Below are positions 26,021 to 36,556 of a stretch of 64,000 bases of DNA, in pieces. The DNA is taken from assembly GCF_004327285.1 (NCBI RefSeq), contig NZ_QJUI01000007.1, positions 185,762 to 249,761 on the forward strand, written 5' to 3'. Below the pieces are notes generated by a model that had not been told where the DNA came from, ran no database searches, and saw only the letters and a program-made list of their open reading frames with translations. Made by a program: the position numbers and the translations under genes. This DNA comes from Phytopseudomonas daroniae (GTDB lineage: Bacteria; Pseudomonadota; Gammaproteobacteria; Pseudomonadales; Pseudomonadaceae). Each line of letters starts with the position of its first letter. Within the stretch, counting starts at the first letter, position 1.

Positions 26021-27316
26021 ATGAACAGCCACACAGGACTCGACGGTTACCAACTGGTCGTGCGCGCGCTGTCCGATCGTATCGTCGAGGCGCAGACGCC
26101 GATCCGCGTGCTCGACGCGGTGAAGTGGGACGACTCCATTCGCCAGACCTTTCTCAAGCACAAGGGCAGGGAACTGCCCGCCATCGACCGCGCCTACTAC
26201 GATAGCCGCCCGCTGGCATTCGACCCGGCGGCGAAGAAGCTGGAGTTCCAGAACATCGAGCGCGACGTCACCCGCCAACTCGGCCAGTTCAACCCGGTAG
26301 GGCAGATCATGCGGCGCATGTGCCGCGAATACCGAATGGTCATTCGCATGCTGGAGGCCCGTGGTACCTCCGATTTCGGGCTGATTTCCCAGGAACTGTA
26401 CGGTGCCGCGTCCGACGCCTTCCACGCCGGCGACCCGACCCTGGCGGATCTGGGGCTGATGTTTTCCGGTTACCTGAACAACATCGACAGCCGCGGCGAT
26501 CTCAAGGACGAGCCCAAGACCCTCAGCGCCAAGGACACTGTCGCGCTGCTGCAGAGCCGGCTGAACCTGGTGTTCGGCGAGAGTGACAGCACCATTCGCG
26601 TGTTCGAGTCCGACGGCATTCTTGCCGATGCCGCCGCGGGCGCCGATTACATCAAAATTCGCGCTGACGCCATGTTCAACGAGCGTGACGTCAAGGCGCT
26701 TGAGGTGCACGAAGGCCTGGTGCACGTGGCGACCACGCTCAACGGCCAGAACCAGCCGATCTGCACCTTTCTGGCCAAGGGCCCGCCCTCGTCGACGGTC
26801 ACCCAGGAGGGCCTGGCCATTCTGATGGAAGTGATCGCCTTCGCGTCCTATCCCAGCCGCCTGCGCAAACTCACCAACCGCACCCGCGCGATCCATATGG
26901 CCGAGCAGGGCGCGGATTTCCTGCAGGTCTGCGATTTCTACCGGGAGCAGGGCTTCAGCCTGGAAGACAGCTACAGCAACGCCAGTCGCGCCTTCCGCGG
27001 ATCGGCTCCGAACGGGCTGCCCTTCACCAAGGATCTGTCCTACCTGAAGGGTTTCATCATGATCTACAACTACATCCAGCTCGCCGTGCGCAAAGGCAAG
27101 CTGGAACAGATCCCTTTATTGTTCTGCGGCAAGACCACGCTCGAAGATATGCGTACGCTACGTCAACTGGTCGATGAGGGGCTGGTGAGTCCGCCCAAAT
27201 ACCTGCCGCAGCAGTTCCGTGATCTCAACTCGCTGTCGGCCTGGATGTGCTTCTCCAACTTCCTCAACCACCTGAGCCTGGATCGGATCGAAGCCGATTA
27301 CGCCAATATCCTGTAG
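26021..27316 (+). CDS. DUF1704 / QEGLA-motif protein, putative metallopeptidase
   Basis: A 431-residue protein of the family annotated 'flavohemoglobin expression-modulating QEGLA motif protein'. It has HEGLVH at residues 230-235 (an HExxxH metal-binding pattern) and TQEGLA with Glu263 about 30 residues later, the third ligand expected for a zinc peptidase. Animal relatives of this family are tyrosine carboxypeptidases that act on tubulin (MATCAP), so a C-terminal trimming activity is plausible. The bacterial substrate is unknown, and the link to flavohemoglobin is only a family name. No signal peptide; cytosolic. It stands alone, not in an obvious operon. Confidence 0.85.
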   Translation: MNSHTGLDGYQLVVRALSDRIVEAQTPIRVLDAVKWDDSIRQTFLKHKGRELPAIDRAYYDSRPLAFDPAAKKLEFQNIERDVTRQLGQFNPVGQIMRRMCREYRMVIRMLEARGTSDFGLISQELYGAASDAFHAGDPTLADLGLMFSGYLNNIDSRGDLKDEPKTLSAKDTVALLQSRLNLVFGESDSTIRVFESDGILADAAAGADYIKIRADAMFNERDVKALEVHEGLVHVATTLNGQNQPICTFLAKGPPSSTVTQEGLAILMEVIAFASYPSRLRKLTNRTRAIHMAEQGADFLQVCDFYREQGFSLEDSYSNASRAFRGSAPNGLPFTKDLSYLKGFIMIYNYIQLAVRKGKLEQIPLLFCGKTTLEDMRTLRQLVDEGLVSPPKYLPQQFRDLNSLSAWMCFSNFLNHLSLDRIEADYANIL

Positions 27317-27512
27317 CAGCCACGAGCTGCAAGCGATAAGCGGGAAGCGAAGGGTGACGTACCGGGATGTTTATTCCTATTGCCTTATCAGGTTCGAACT
27401 GGCCGGCTATTGCCGGCGCCGGATTCAGGGTAGTCGCCTTCGTCCTGGGCTCTAAGCGTCGCGGCGTTGAGCACTGATAAGGCGGTTGTTTTATCTTTAC
27501 AGGTGCTTTGCA

Positions 27513-27947
27513 ATGATCAATATCCGGGTCATGACGATGAGCGATTACGATGCGGTTCTCGCGTTGATGAGCATCACCCCCGGCATCTCCTTGCGCGACG
27601 CCGACTCTCGCGAATCAACCGCCCGATACCTCGAGCGCAATCCGGGCATGAGCTTCGTCGCAGAAACCGACTCGGGTCTGTGCGGCTGCGTGATGTGTGG
27701 CCACGACGGTCGTCGCGGATATCTGCAGCATCTGCTGGTATTGCCCGAATACCGGCGCCAGGGCATCGCCAATATGCTGGTGCAACGCTGCCTGTCCAGC
27801 CTTGCAGCGCTGGGTATCGGCAAGTGCCATCTCGATGTGATCAAAACCAACGATGCCGCCGCCCGTTACTGGAAGAGTCAGGGCTGGCAGTTGCGTCAGG
27901 ACATCGACCGCTATTCGTTCACCCGACCGGGCAACGAGAACGCGTAA
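27513..27947 (+). CDS. GNAT-family N-acetyltransferase
   Basis: A 144-residue acyltransferase. The acetyl-CoA binding motif A is LQHLLVLPEYRRQGIANMLVQR (residues about 70-91, with the R/Q-x-x-G-x-G/A signature as RRQGIA), preceded by VAETDSGLCGCVMCG and followed by the family's NDAAARYWKSQGW. The substrate (small molecule or protein N-terminus) is not predictable. The ATG at 27513 is chosen over the upstream frame start at 27486 because the fold begins at MINIRVM. Confidence 0.87.
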   Translation: MINIRVMTMSDYDAVLALMSITPGISLRDADSRESTARYLERNPGMSFVAETDSGLCGCVMCGHDGRRGYLQHLLVLPEYRRQGIANMLVQRCLSSLAALGIGKCHLDVIKTNDAAARYWKSQGWQLRQDIDRYSFTRPGNENA

Positions 27948-28044
27948 TGCAATCGCGGGTCATGACGCCATTTCGACGAGCCACTGCCTAAACCACGCTG
28001 CCGGGCCTGAGTCCACGCTTTATGCAGCTCAATCGAGAGACCCC

Positions 28045-28347
28045 ATGAGTGACGTTCGCAACCCCATCCCCCTGATCCTTACCGCTATCGGCAGCATCTG
28101 TGCGACGGTGGCCGTGCTCGGCTACTACGGCTACCTGCATTTCGCCAAACCGGAGGATGCCTTGCTGCTGTCCGAATTCACCATGCTCAAGACCGTTCCT
28201 GGCGAGGACTACAAGGTGAGCCTGAAACCGGCCGATCAGGTTGCCCAATGCATCGACGGCGTCTTGGTGCTGTTCGACCTTCAGCAGAAGGGGCTCAGCG
28301 GTGTACTGGTGGACGACCGTAAACGGGCAGTGCGCTGTAACGATTGA
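28045..28347 (+). CDS. Small single-pass membrane protein, hypothetical
   Basis: A 100-residue protein. One transmembrane helix (PLILTAIGSICATVAVLGYYGYLHF, given here only by its ends at residues about 8-32) is followed by a short soluble domain with two cysteines (QCIDG and RCND) that could pair in the periplasm. No known family is recognised. It is followed by a hairpin at 28361-28387 and converges on lptF. Confidence 0.65.
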   Translation: MSDVRNPIPLILTAIGSICATVAVLGYYGYLHFAKPEDALLLSEFTMLKTVPGEDYKVSLKPADQVAQCIDGVLVLFDLQQKGLSGVLVDDRKRAVRCND

Positions 28348-28360
28348 CGAGCCCAGAAGC

Positions 28361-28387
28361 AACAAGCCCCGTAAAACGGGGCTTGTT
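28361..28387. terminator. Hairpin between convergent genes
   Basis: AACAAGCCCCGT and ACGGGGCTTGTT form a strong stem around AAA. There is no long T-run on either side, so it may act as a bidirectional terminator or only as a transcript-end stabiliser. Confidence 0.55.
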
Positions 28388-28446
28388 GGGTGGCGCATCT
28401 GCGTTCCCCGAGAGGAACGCAAATACGCCTGGGCAGGCCGGGGCCT

Positions 28447-29232
28447 TTAGTTGTTAGCGGATGAACGCGGAGCAACCGGCTTGTTGTCGTTGGAAATGGT
28501 CACTTCCACACGACGGTTCTGAGCGCGGCCGGCAGAGTCGGCGTTGCTGGCAACCGGGTATTCCTTGCCGTAACCCTGGGCAACGATGCGCTCCGGGCCT
28601 ACGCCCTGACGTACCAGTGCGGCACGTACGGAGTTGGCGCGACGCTCGGACAGGCCCTGGTTGTACTCGGCGGAACCGGTGCTGTCGGTATAGCCTTCGA
28701 CGATCACCTTGCGATCCGGGTTTTCCTGCAGGAACTGGGCGAGCTTGGTGATGTTGTGCATGCCACCAGGCTTGAGCTCGGAGCGGTTCAGATCGAACAG
28801 CACATCACCGAAGGTGACCAGTGTGCCGCGTTCGGTCTGCTTGGCGTTGAGGCTGTCCTGCAACTGCTTGATCTGCGCGTCACGCGCTTCCAGGCGAGCC
28901 TGGGCACGCTGGGCGCCAGTCTTTTCCAGGTTCTGCTCGGTAGTGCGCAGAGCGATGGTCTGGCGTGCGACTTCGATACGCTGGTTGGCCAGGTAGGAGA
29001 GTTGGTCGACTTTCTTCTCGTTTTCCTTCTCGCGGTAAGCGCGCTCGGCTTTCTCCAGGGCTTCACCAGCATCCTTGGTTTCCAGCGCTGCGACTTTCAC
29101 CGATTGCGGGTCGGTCTGCAGAGAGGAGTAGCTGCTGCGTGCCTGTTCCAGGTTCACGTTAGGCTGGGTCGAGCAGGCAGCCAGGCCAACGCTCAGAGCC
29201 AGCAGGGCGGGAATCATCACTTGATTACGCAT
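28447..29232 (-). CDS. lptF: OmpA-family lipoprotein with DUF4398 N-terminus (LptF-like)
   Basis: A 261-residue outer-membrane lipoprotein. The signal peptide ends in lipobox LAAC (Cys20). Residues about 25-135 are a charged helical DUF4398-like region (coiled coil rich in Glu, Lys, Gln), and residues about 145-250 are an OmpA/MotB peptidoglycan-binding domain (DVLFDLNRSELKPGG, VEGYTDSTGSAEYNQGLSERRA, GYGKEYPVASN, NRRVEVTI). It would tether the outer membrane to peptidoglycan. It resembles P. aeruginosa PA3692 (lipotoxin F). This lptF is unrelated to the LPS-exporter LptF. The DUF4398 lipoprotein gene is 43 bases upstream. Confidence 0.9.
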   Translation of the reverse strand: MRNQVMIPALLALSVGLAACSTQPNVNLEQARSSYSSLQTDPQSVKVAALETKDAGEALEKAERAYREKENEKKVDQLSYLANQRIEVARQTIALRTTEQNLEKTGAQRAQARLEARDAQIKQLQDSLNAKQTERGTLVTFGDVLFDLNRSELKPGGMHNITKLAQFLQENPDRKVIVEGYTDSTGSAEYNQGLSERRANSVRAALVRQGVGPERIVAQGYGKEYPVASNADSAGRAQNRRVEVTISNDNKPVAPRSSANN

Positions 29233-29275
29233 GGTCGTTCATCCTTTATTCAATTGGCGAAGTCTGTCGAGGCTG

Positions 29276-29695
29276 TTACTGACCCTGGGTCGGAGCCGTC
29301 TGGGTTCCACGCAGACCTTCCTGACGCAGCTCCTCGATACCTTGTTGAGCATCCTGCAGCGCCTTCTCGGCCTTGGCCGCCTGGGTTTTACGAACGGCAA
29401 CGCGTGCGTCCCACTCGGCTTGTTCGGCCAGACGCTTGGCTTCTTCGTAGTTCTTCTCGACGACTTCCAACTCGGCCTGCTTCAACTTGTCCTGAGCCGA
29501 TTTGGTTTCGACTGCGGCGAACTCGGTACCGCCGGAACTCACGGCTTCATTGACCGCAGACTTGGTCACAGCCAGTTGCTCACTGGGCGGGTTGCCTGCG
29601 CAACCGACGAGTAGCAAGCTGCTGCCGATGGCCAATGCCGCGACTTTCCAGCCGGCCAGTTGAGTACGAGCGTTTGAAGCGGTTTTAGTGGACAT
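29276..29695 (-). CDS. DUF4398 lipoprotein
   Basis: A 139-residue lipoprotein. The signal peptide ends in lipobox LVGC, followed by a highly charged Ala/Glu/Lys/Gln helical region (SAQDKLKQAELEVVEKNYEE, then EQAEWDARVAVRKTQAAKAE), typical of DUF4398 coiled coils. It shares this domain with the N-terminal half of the OmpA lipoprotein encoded 43 bases downstream, so the pair may form a joint envelope complex. The ATG at 29695 has GGAG nine bases upstream; 29710 and 29770 are alternatives. Confidence 0.85.
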   Translation of the reverse strand: MSTKTASNARTQLAGWKVAALAIGSSLLLVGCAGNPPSEQLAVTKSAVNEAVSSGGTEFAAVETKSAQDKLKQAELEVVEKNYEEAKRLAEQAEWDARVAVRKTQAAKAEKALQDAQQGIEELRQEGLRGTQTAPTQGQ

Positions 29696-29957
29696 GGTGT
29701 GCAACTCCATTGGTAAATTCCTGGCAAACAGTCGGTTCCCACAATGGTCACCTGCCGTCCGGATACTCATGAGCGGTAGCTGCTGAGTAAGTTGTTCTCC
29801 GGCGACCAGCGGTCATCACGGCATAACCCTGTGAGTTGGCTGAGACAGGAAACGTTCAGCAAAAAAATGCGTCTTGCCAGGATCGCGTCGCCAGAAAAAC
29901 GTCGAAAGCCACGCCGTCCGGTGCTTTGGCGGTATCTGAGTGGTTAGCGTGAACAGG

Positions 29958-30305
29958 CTATTGATTGCCAGGTTCATCCTTGTCGGGGCTCGTCTCCTGC
30001 AGGTAATGGCGTGCCAGTTCCAGAAAACGCGGGGTCGGGCCGATGTCCTCGTAGACCGGATTGCCTTCCTCGTCGGTGGCCACCACATGTGTGCCCTGCA
30101 CGTACGGCAGGCTGGCTTCGAGGTCTTCCAGGGCTGCACCCAGCAGTTCGGCCAGCAACTCTTCCGGTCGCCGTTTGGGGTACATGTGGCTGAGCGCGGC
30201 CAGGCGCGCAGCCGACTCCACATCCAGGTACACCTGATAGGGCGTACTGACCAGGCGGCCGGTAGCGTTCTGTTCCCATTGCTGGACGAGTTCGCGGATC
30301 TTCAT
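29958..30305 (-). CDS. Conserved hypothetical protein next to ppc
   Basis: A 115-residue acidic cytosolic protein. The N-terminal half (KIRELVQQWEQNATGRL..., then EESAARLAALSHMYPKRRPE-like helices) resembles a small helical DNA- or protein-binding segment of the ribbon-helix-helix size class, but the match is weak. The C-terminus is disordered and charged. It is divergent from ppc with about 165 bases between starts. A gene of this type occupies the same place in P. aeruginosa, as far as I recall; function unknown. Confidence 0.72.
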   Translation of the reverse strand: MKIRELVQQWEQNATGRLVSTPYQVYLDVESAARLAALSHMYPKRRPEELLAELLGAALEDLEASLPYVQGTHVVATDEEGNPVYEDIGPTPRFLELARHYLQETSPDKDEPGNQ

Positions 30306-30471
30306 AGGTACCTCGAGGTGGGGCGGTTCTCTGTTACAGACCTGAGCCCTCTGTCTGCGTTCCAGTTGGTACGCGAAGGCGTCGTTCTGCAGCTTTGCTC
30401 GCAGACCTGCTTGTCAGGCGCTGCCAGGCTGGGCAATCTGAACGCTCACGCAGCGGCGCAAGGGCACTGGT

Positions 30472-33108
30472 ATGACGCAAATCGACGCACGTCTACGCGA
30501 GGACGTTCACCAGCTTGGTGAGTTACTCGGCACCACTATCCGCGAGCAGTACGGCGATGCCTTCCTCGACAAGATCGAGCGCATCCGCAAGGGCGCCAAG
30601 GCGGCGCGCCAGGGCTCGGCGGACGGCGCCCGGCAGCTCAGCGATACCCTTGACCAACTGAACGACGACGAACTGCTGCCGGTGGCTCGTGCGTTCAACC
30701 AATTCCTCAATCTGGCTAATATCGCCGAGCAGTACCATCGCGTGCGTCGGCGAGAGGTGGGCGAGGAGCAGCCCTTCGAGAACCGCATACTGGATGAGTT
30801 GCTGCAGCGTCTGCGCGCTGGTGGCCATGACCGCGAAGCCTTGGCACGCCAGGTTGGTCGGCTGGATATCGAGCTGGTACTCACCGCTCACCCGACCGAA
30901 GTCGCGCGACGCACCCTGATTCAAAAATACGACGCCATTGCCGCGCAACTGGCGGAGCAGGATCACCGCGATCTCTCCGACGCCGAGCGCGAAGCTATCG
31001 CTATCCGCCTGCAGCGGCTGATCGCCGAGGCTTGGCATACCGAGGAAATCCGTCGCGTGCGGCCAACCCCGGTGGACGAGGCCAAGTGGGGCTTCGCGGT
31101 CATTGAAAACTCGCTGTGGTATGCGCTGCCGACGGTGCTACGCAAGGCCGACCAGGCGCTGCAGCGGGAAACCGGACTGCGTCTGCCGTTGGAAGCGGCA
31201 CCGATCCGTTTTGCGTCGTGGATGGGCGGCGATCGTGACGGCAACCCCAACGTGACCGCCAAGGTGACCCGCGAAGTGCTGTTGTTGGCGCGCTGGATGG
31301 CAGCCGATCTGTATCTGCGCGACATCGACAGCCTGGCTGCCGAGCTGTCCATGCAGCAGGCCAGTGACGAATTGCGTTCGCGTGCCGGCGACAGCGCCGA
31401 GCCGTACCGCGCACTGCTCAAGCAGGTACGCGAGCGCCTGCGGGCGACACGCGCCTGGGCTCATGAATCGCTCGCCGGTTCGGTCAGCCCGCCGGCCGCC
31501 GTATTGCAGGACAACGCCGAACTCTATGAGCCGCTGCACCTTTGCTATCGCTCGCTGCACGAATGCGGCATGGGGGTTATCGCCGACGGGCCGTTGCTCG
31601 ACTTTCTGCGCCGGGTCAGCACCTTTGGCTTGTTCCTGGTGCGTCTCGACGTGCGCCAGGATGCAGCTCGCCACGCTGCGGCGCTCGGTGAAATCACCGA
31701 TTACCTGGGCCTTGGCCGTTACGAAGAGTGGGATGAAGAGCAGCGTCTGCACTTTCTGCAGAGCGAACTGAGCAGCCGTCGGCCACTGCTGCCTACCGAC
31801 TTCCATCCCGCAGGCGAGACTGCCGAGGTGCTGGCGACCTGCCGTGAAGTGGCGGCTGCACCAGCGGCGTCCCTCGGCTCCTACGTCATTTCCATGGCCG
31901 GTGCCGCCTCCGATGTGCTCGCGGTGCAACTGCTGCTCAAGGAATCCGGGCTGCGCCGGCCGATGCGCGTGGTGCCATTGTTCGAGACCCTGGCGGATCT
32001 GGACAACGCGGCAATCGTCATCGAACGGCTGCTTGGGCTGCCGGGTTATCGTGCCAACCTGCATGGCCCTCAGGAAGTGATGATCGGCTACTCCGATTCC
32101 GCCAAGGACGCTGGCACCACGGCCGCAGCCTGGGCGCAGTACCGCGCTCAGGAAAGCCTGGTGGATATCTGCCGACAGCATCAGGTCGAGCTGCTGCTGT
32201 TCCATGGCCGCGGCGGCACCGTAGGGCGCGGCGGCGGCCCTGCTCACGAGGCGATTCTGTCGCAACCGCCGGGTTCGGTGAACGGGCGCTTCCGCACCAC
32301 CGAGCAGGGCGAGATGATCCGCTTCAAATTCGGCATGCCGGACATCGCCGAGCAGAACCTCAACCTCTATCTCGCCGCCGTGCTGGAAGCCACCCTGCTG
32401 CCGCCACCCGCGCCAGAGCCGGCCTGGCGCGCGCAGATGGATCGGCTGTCGGCCGATGGCGTGGTGGCCTACCGGGGCGTGGTGCGCGAGCATCCGCAAT
32501 TCGTCGAGTACTTCCGCCAGGCGACACCGGAGCAGGAGCTTGGTCGTCTGCCGCTGGGCAGTCGACCGGCCAAGCGGCGTGAGGGCGGTGTGGAAAGCCT
32601 GCGGGCGATCCCGTGGATTTTCGCCTGGACGCAGACGCGCCTGATGTTGCCGGCGTGGCTGGGCTGGGAAGCCGCCTTGAGCGGCGCTCTGGAGCGTGGT
32701 GAAGGTGAGCTGTTGCGAGATATGCGCGAGCACTGGCCGTTTTTCCGCACCCGCATCGACATGCTGGAAATGGTGCTGGCCAAGGCGGATGAGTCGATCG
32801 CCAGGCTGTACGACGAGCGCTTGGTCGACTCCGAACTGCATCCGTTGGGGGCGCACTTGCGCGACCTATTGTCGCAGGCTGGCGCTGTGGTTCTGGGTTT
32901 GACCGGGCAATCGCAGTTGCTTGTCCACAGCCCGGAGACCCTGGCGTTCATCACTGTGCGCAACACCTACCTGGATCCGTTGCATCTGCTGCAGGCCGAA
33001 CTGCTGGCCCGCTTCCGGCAGCGTGAGCAGGAGGCGGGAAGTGCTCTGGAACAGGCGTTGCTGGTCAGCGTAGCCGGTATTGCGGCGGGTTTGCGCAATA
33101 CGGGCTGA
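30472..33108 (+). CDS. ppc: Phosphoenolpyruvate carboxylase
   Basis: Anaplerotic enzyme that carboxylates PEP to oxaloacetate, 878 residues, the normal bacterial length. The catalytic His lies in [14 protein letters not shown] (about residue 142), the substrate site includes [11 protein letters not shown], and the lysine/arginine-rich loop [20 protein letters not shown] is the second PROSITE-type signature. The C-terminus ends GLRNTG, the family's conserved NTG. The start ATG at 30472 lies within TGG-TATGACGC with no strong ribosome site nearby. Confidence 0.97.
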   Translation: MTQIDARLREDVHQLGELLGTTIREQYGDAFLDKIERIRKGAKAARQGSADGARQLSDTLDQLNDDELLPVARAFNQFLNLANIAEQYHRVRRREVGEEQPFENRILDELLQRLRAGGHDREALARQVGRLDIELVLTAHPTEVARRTLIQKYDAIAAQLAEQDHRDLSDAEREAIAIRLQRLIAEAWHTEEIRRVRPTPVDEAKWGFAVIENSLWYALPTVLRKADQALQRETGLRLPLEAAPIRFASWMGGDRDGNPNVTAKVTREVLLLARWMAADLYLRDIDSLAAELSMQQASDELRSRAGDSAEPYRALLKQVRERLRATRAWAHESLAGSVSPPAAVLQDNAELYEPLHLCYRSLHECGMGVIADGPLLDFLRRVSTFGLFLVRLDVRQDAARHAAALGEITDYLGLGRYEEWDEEQRLHFLQSELSSRRPLLPTDFHPAGETAEVLATCREVAAAPAASLGSYVISMAGAASDVLAVQLLLKESGLRRPMRVVPLFETLADLDNAAIVIERLLGLPGYRANLHGPQEVMIGYSDSAKDAGTTAAAWAQYRAQESLVDICRQHQVELLLFHGRGGTVGRGGGPAHEAILSQPPGSVNGRFRTTEQGEMIRFKFGMPDIAEQNLNLYLAAVLEATLLPPPAPEPAWRAQMDRLSADGVVAYRGVVREHPQFVEYFRQATPEQELGRLPLGSRPAKRREGGVESLRAIPWIFAWTQTRLMLPAWLGWEAALSGALERGEGELLRDMREHWPFFRTRIDMLEMVLAKADESIARLYDERLVDSELHPLGAHLRDLLSQAGAVVLGLTGQSQLLVHSPETLAFITVRNTYLDPLHLLQAELLARFRQREQEAGSALEQALLVSVAGIAAGLRNTG

Positions 33109-34100
<992 letters not shown>

Positions 34101-34118
34101 GCCATGCTTACCTGACAT

Positions 34119-34150
34119 CAACGGCCCGCTTGCGGGCCGTTGTCGTTTTT
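34119..34150 (+). terminator. Rho-independent terminator after adk
   Basis: The stem CAACGGCCCG / CGGGCCGTTG around CTTG is followed by TCGTTTTT. Placed 19 bases after the adk stop. Confidence 0.9.
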
Positions 34151-34351
34151 GGGCATGTCGATGGCTTGGCGGGTTAAGCCAATGTCGTTCCTGGCCAGAG
34201 CCTTTCGAACATCAGGCCGCCACCTTTGGCATGCATCACTGTTCCAGGGTAAGCAGCGTAGGGCATCCGAGCTGCTCTCCTGGTTTCATCGACCGTCACT
34301 TACAGTTGAGGAAGGCGGCTTTACATCAACCACCCCCACAGAGTGCACTCC

Positions 34352-35137
34352 ATGACCAAGAACAGAAGATTTGCCTGCTTGCCTATCGCCTTCGTGGCTT
34401 CGGCATTGAGCGCATCTGTCGCATTCGCCGACGGCGCCCCGGAAAAGAAGGGCGAGTGCTCGGTTGACCAATTCACCATGGCGCTGCGTTATCAGCAGCA
34501 ATCAGCGGAAGTTCGGGCCTTGCAGATGCAGGCTTACAACATCGCCACCGAAAAGCTGGATGCAGCTGTGGCCGCGGCAGACGATCCTTCGAAACTGGCC
34601 ATCGTCACCGACGTGGATGAAACGGTCATCGACAACTCCGCGCTGTTGGCACGTGACCTTGCCAATTGCCACACCTACGACGGCTGGGATACCTGGCTAC
34701 CCTGGGAGCGTGATGGCAATCCCGTGCTGATTCCGGGCGCCAAGAAATTCCTCGAGCACGCCGACAGACTTGGCGTCACCATCCGCTATGTGTCGGATCG
34801 TTCGGAAGAGCAGAAGGACTACACTTTGAAAGCTCTGGAGAAGCTCGAGCTGCCTCAGGTCAGCGCAGAAAGCGTACTGCTGCTCGGGCCACCCAAGGTC
34901 GAGCGCCGGGCAATCGTCGCCAAGGATTACCGGATCGTGATGCTGCTGGGCGATACCCTGCACGATTTCGATGGGCGTTTCCGCAAGACACCGGTGGCGC
35001 AGCAGCGTGCGGGTGTCGAGGCAGAGGCCGAGAAGTGGGGCACCGAGTGGATCGTGTTCCCGAACGCCGGTTATGGCTCCTGGTCGGAAGAATCCCTGCA
35101 AGCCTGGGGCGCAAAGCCCGTGATCGAGAAATGGTGA
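34352..35137 (+). CDS. Exported class C acid phosphatase / 5'-nucleotidase (OmpP4-like)
   Basis: A 261-residue HAD-type phosphatase. A signal peptide (MTKNRRFACLPIAFVASALSASVAFA) precedes the mature protein, with no lipobox, so the mature form is probably soluble in the periplasm, unlike the lipoprotein e(P4). The catalytic DDDD-type motif I is DVDETVIDNS (residues about 87-96), followed by YVSDRSEEQ and a C-terminal LLLGDTLHDFDGRF. The family dephosphorylates nucleotides (NMN, AMP) and other monoesters for scavenging. It stands between adk and tsaB on the same strand; the ATG 34352 is preferred to the GTG at 34343. Confidence 0.87.
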   Translation: MTKNRRFACLPIAFVASALSASVAFADGAPEKKGECSVDQFTMALRYQQQSAEVRALQMQAYNIATEKLDAAVAAADDPSKLAIVTDVDETVIDNSALLARDLANCHTYDGWDTWLPWERDGNPVLIPGAKKFLEHADRLGVTIRYVSDRSEEQKDYTLKALEKLELPQVSAESVLLLGPPKVERRAIVAKDYRIVMLLGDTLHDFDGRFRKTPVAQQRAGVEAEAEKWGTEWIVFPNAGYGSWSEESLQAWGAKPVIEKW

Positions 35138-35323
35138 GTTAGAAGTAGCGACAAGCTTCAGCTTCAAGCGGCAGGCGTATCGCGAAACGCGGATTACGCC
35201 TGCGGCTGGCTCAGGCTACGGAGCCCACACGGGGGTAATGCTGAACCAGGTTGCCGCCGTGCTGGAAAAAAGCGCCTCAAACCGTTTTAATGCCCGCCCG
35301 CTCAGCCACCTCTACAGATCGCC

Positions 35324-36016
35324 ATGACCACTCTGCTGGCCCTCGATACCGCCACCGAAGCCTGTTCCGTCGCCCTGTTGCACGACGGCCGGGTGACGAG
35401 TCACTACGAGGTGATCCCGCGCCTGCACGCGCAGCGGCTGTTACCCATGATCAAGGCGCTGCTCGACGGGCAGGGCGTCGCGTTATCGGCGCTGGACGCC
35501 ATCGCCTTCGGTCGTGGTCCCGGCGCCTTCACCGGCGTGCGCATCGCCATTGGCGTGGTGCAGGGCCTGGCGTTCGCCCTGGATCGCCCGGTGCTGCCGG
35601 TATCCAACCTGGCGGTGCTGGCGCAACGCTCCCTGCGTGAGCATGGCGCCAGTCAGGTCGCTGCGGCGATCGACGCGCGAATGGACGAGGTTTACTGGGG
35701 TTGTTACCGCGCCGAGCAGGGCGAGATGCGTCTTGTTGGTCGTGAGGCCGTGCTGGCACCCGAGCAAGCGCAACTGCCGACCGATGCCGCAGGCGAGTGG
35801 TTCGGTGCCGGCACCGGCTGGGGAACCTTCGCGCCGCGTATCGCCGCGCAGGTTTCTGCTCGGGATGACGGCCTGCTGCCCCACGCCGAAGACCTGCTCA
35901 GCCTCGCTCGTTTCGCCTGGGCGCGTGGTGAGGCGGTGGTTGCCGATCAGGCGCAGCCGATCTACTTGCGCGATCAGGTCGCTACGCCAAAGATGCCGCC
36001 GCCGGCCGGATTTTGA
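35324..36016 (+). CDS. tsaB: tRNA threonylcarbamoyladenosine biosynthesis protein TsaB
   Basis: Partner of TsaD and TsaE in making t6A37 on tRNAs that read ANN codons. The 230-residue ASKHA-fold protein begins LLALDTATEACSVAL, then HAQRLLPMI and DAIAFGRGPGAFTGVRIAIG, the family signature. The catalytic residues of TsaD are absent, as expected for TsaB. Adk-TsaB adjacency matches the Pseudomonas order apart from the intervening phosphatase. Confidence 0.95.
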   Translation: MTTLLALDTATEACSVALLHDGRVTSHYEVIPRLHAQRLLPMIKALLDGQGVALSALDAIAFGRGPGAFTGVRIAIGVVQGLAFALDRPVLPVSNLAVLAQRSLREHGASQVAAAIDARMDEVYWGCYRAEQGEMRLVGREAVLAPEQAQLPTDAAGEWFGAGTGWGTFAPRIAAQVSARDDGLLPHAEDLLSLARFAWARGEAVVADQAQPIYLRDQVATPKMPPPAGF

Positions 36017-36143
36017 GACGCCGACAGGCGGCAGTATTTCGAGCCGTCCTTTTGTCGTCAACTTCTCGACATGCATTGCCAAGGGCGTGTGGTGCAGCTA
36101 AATTGCCAGCATTTCCGCACGCCTTTCTGCCGAGCCTCTCTTG

Positions 36144-36485
36144 ATGCGTATCGACGGTAACATCGCGCCTTACTCACCGGATCGTGGCCCCCGCTCGGGG
36201 ACTGCGGTCACGCCCTATCGTGAGGCGAACCGGGAAGAGGAAGTAAAGCGCGAGCAACCGGCATCTACGGCCGCTACTCAAGGCTTCGAGCAGACCCCGC
36301 AGATTCGTCGCGTGCAGCAGACCAATGCCAGCACCGACAACTTCCCCGTGCGCTCGCTGGATAGCACTTACCAGCCAGCCATGAGCAACCGTGCTGCCCA
36401 GGCCATTGCCAGTTACAGCAGTACCGAGGCCTATGCTCGTGACGTGGACGCCCAGCAGGTGCTGGGACTCGACCTGTACGCCTGA
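36144..36485 (+). CDS. Small hypothetical protein
   Basis: A 113-residue protein with no membrane segment and no recognised domain. It is polar and low in hydrophobics for the first 70 residues (many Arg, Glu, Thr, Gln), so probably disordered, with a short conserved-looking end (SNRAAQAIASYSSTEAYARD, then QVLGLDLYA) like those of small Pseudomonas proteins encoded near tsaB. The ATG at 36144 is used; a TTG lies one codon upstream. Confidence 0.65.
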   Translation: MRIDGNIAPYSPDRGPRSGTAVTPYREANREEEVKREQPASTAATQGFEQTPQIRRVQQTNASTDNFPVRSLDSTYQPAMSNRAAQAIASYSSTEAYARDVDAQQVLGLDLYA

Positions 36486-36556
36486 TCGACTTCCGGTCTG
36501 CACCTCTCGCGCCACACAGGGCACAATAGCGGTCTTTGACTGATCAACGGCCTCTG

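Noticed and set aside
31138..32856. 572-residue frame opposite ppc
   Set aside because: Antisense to ppc; no recognisable domain.
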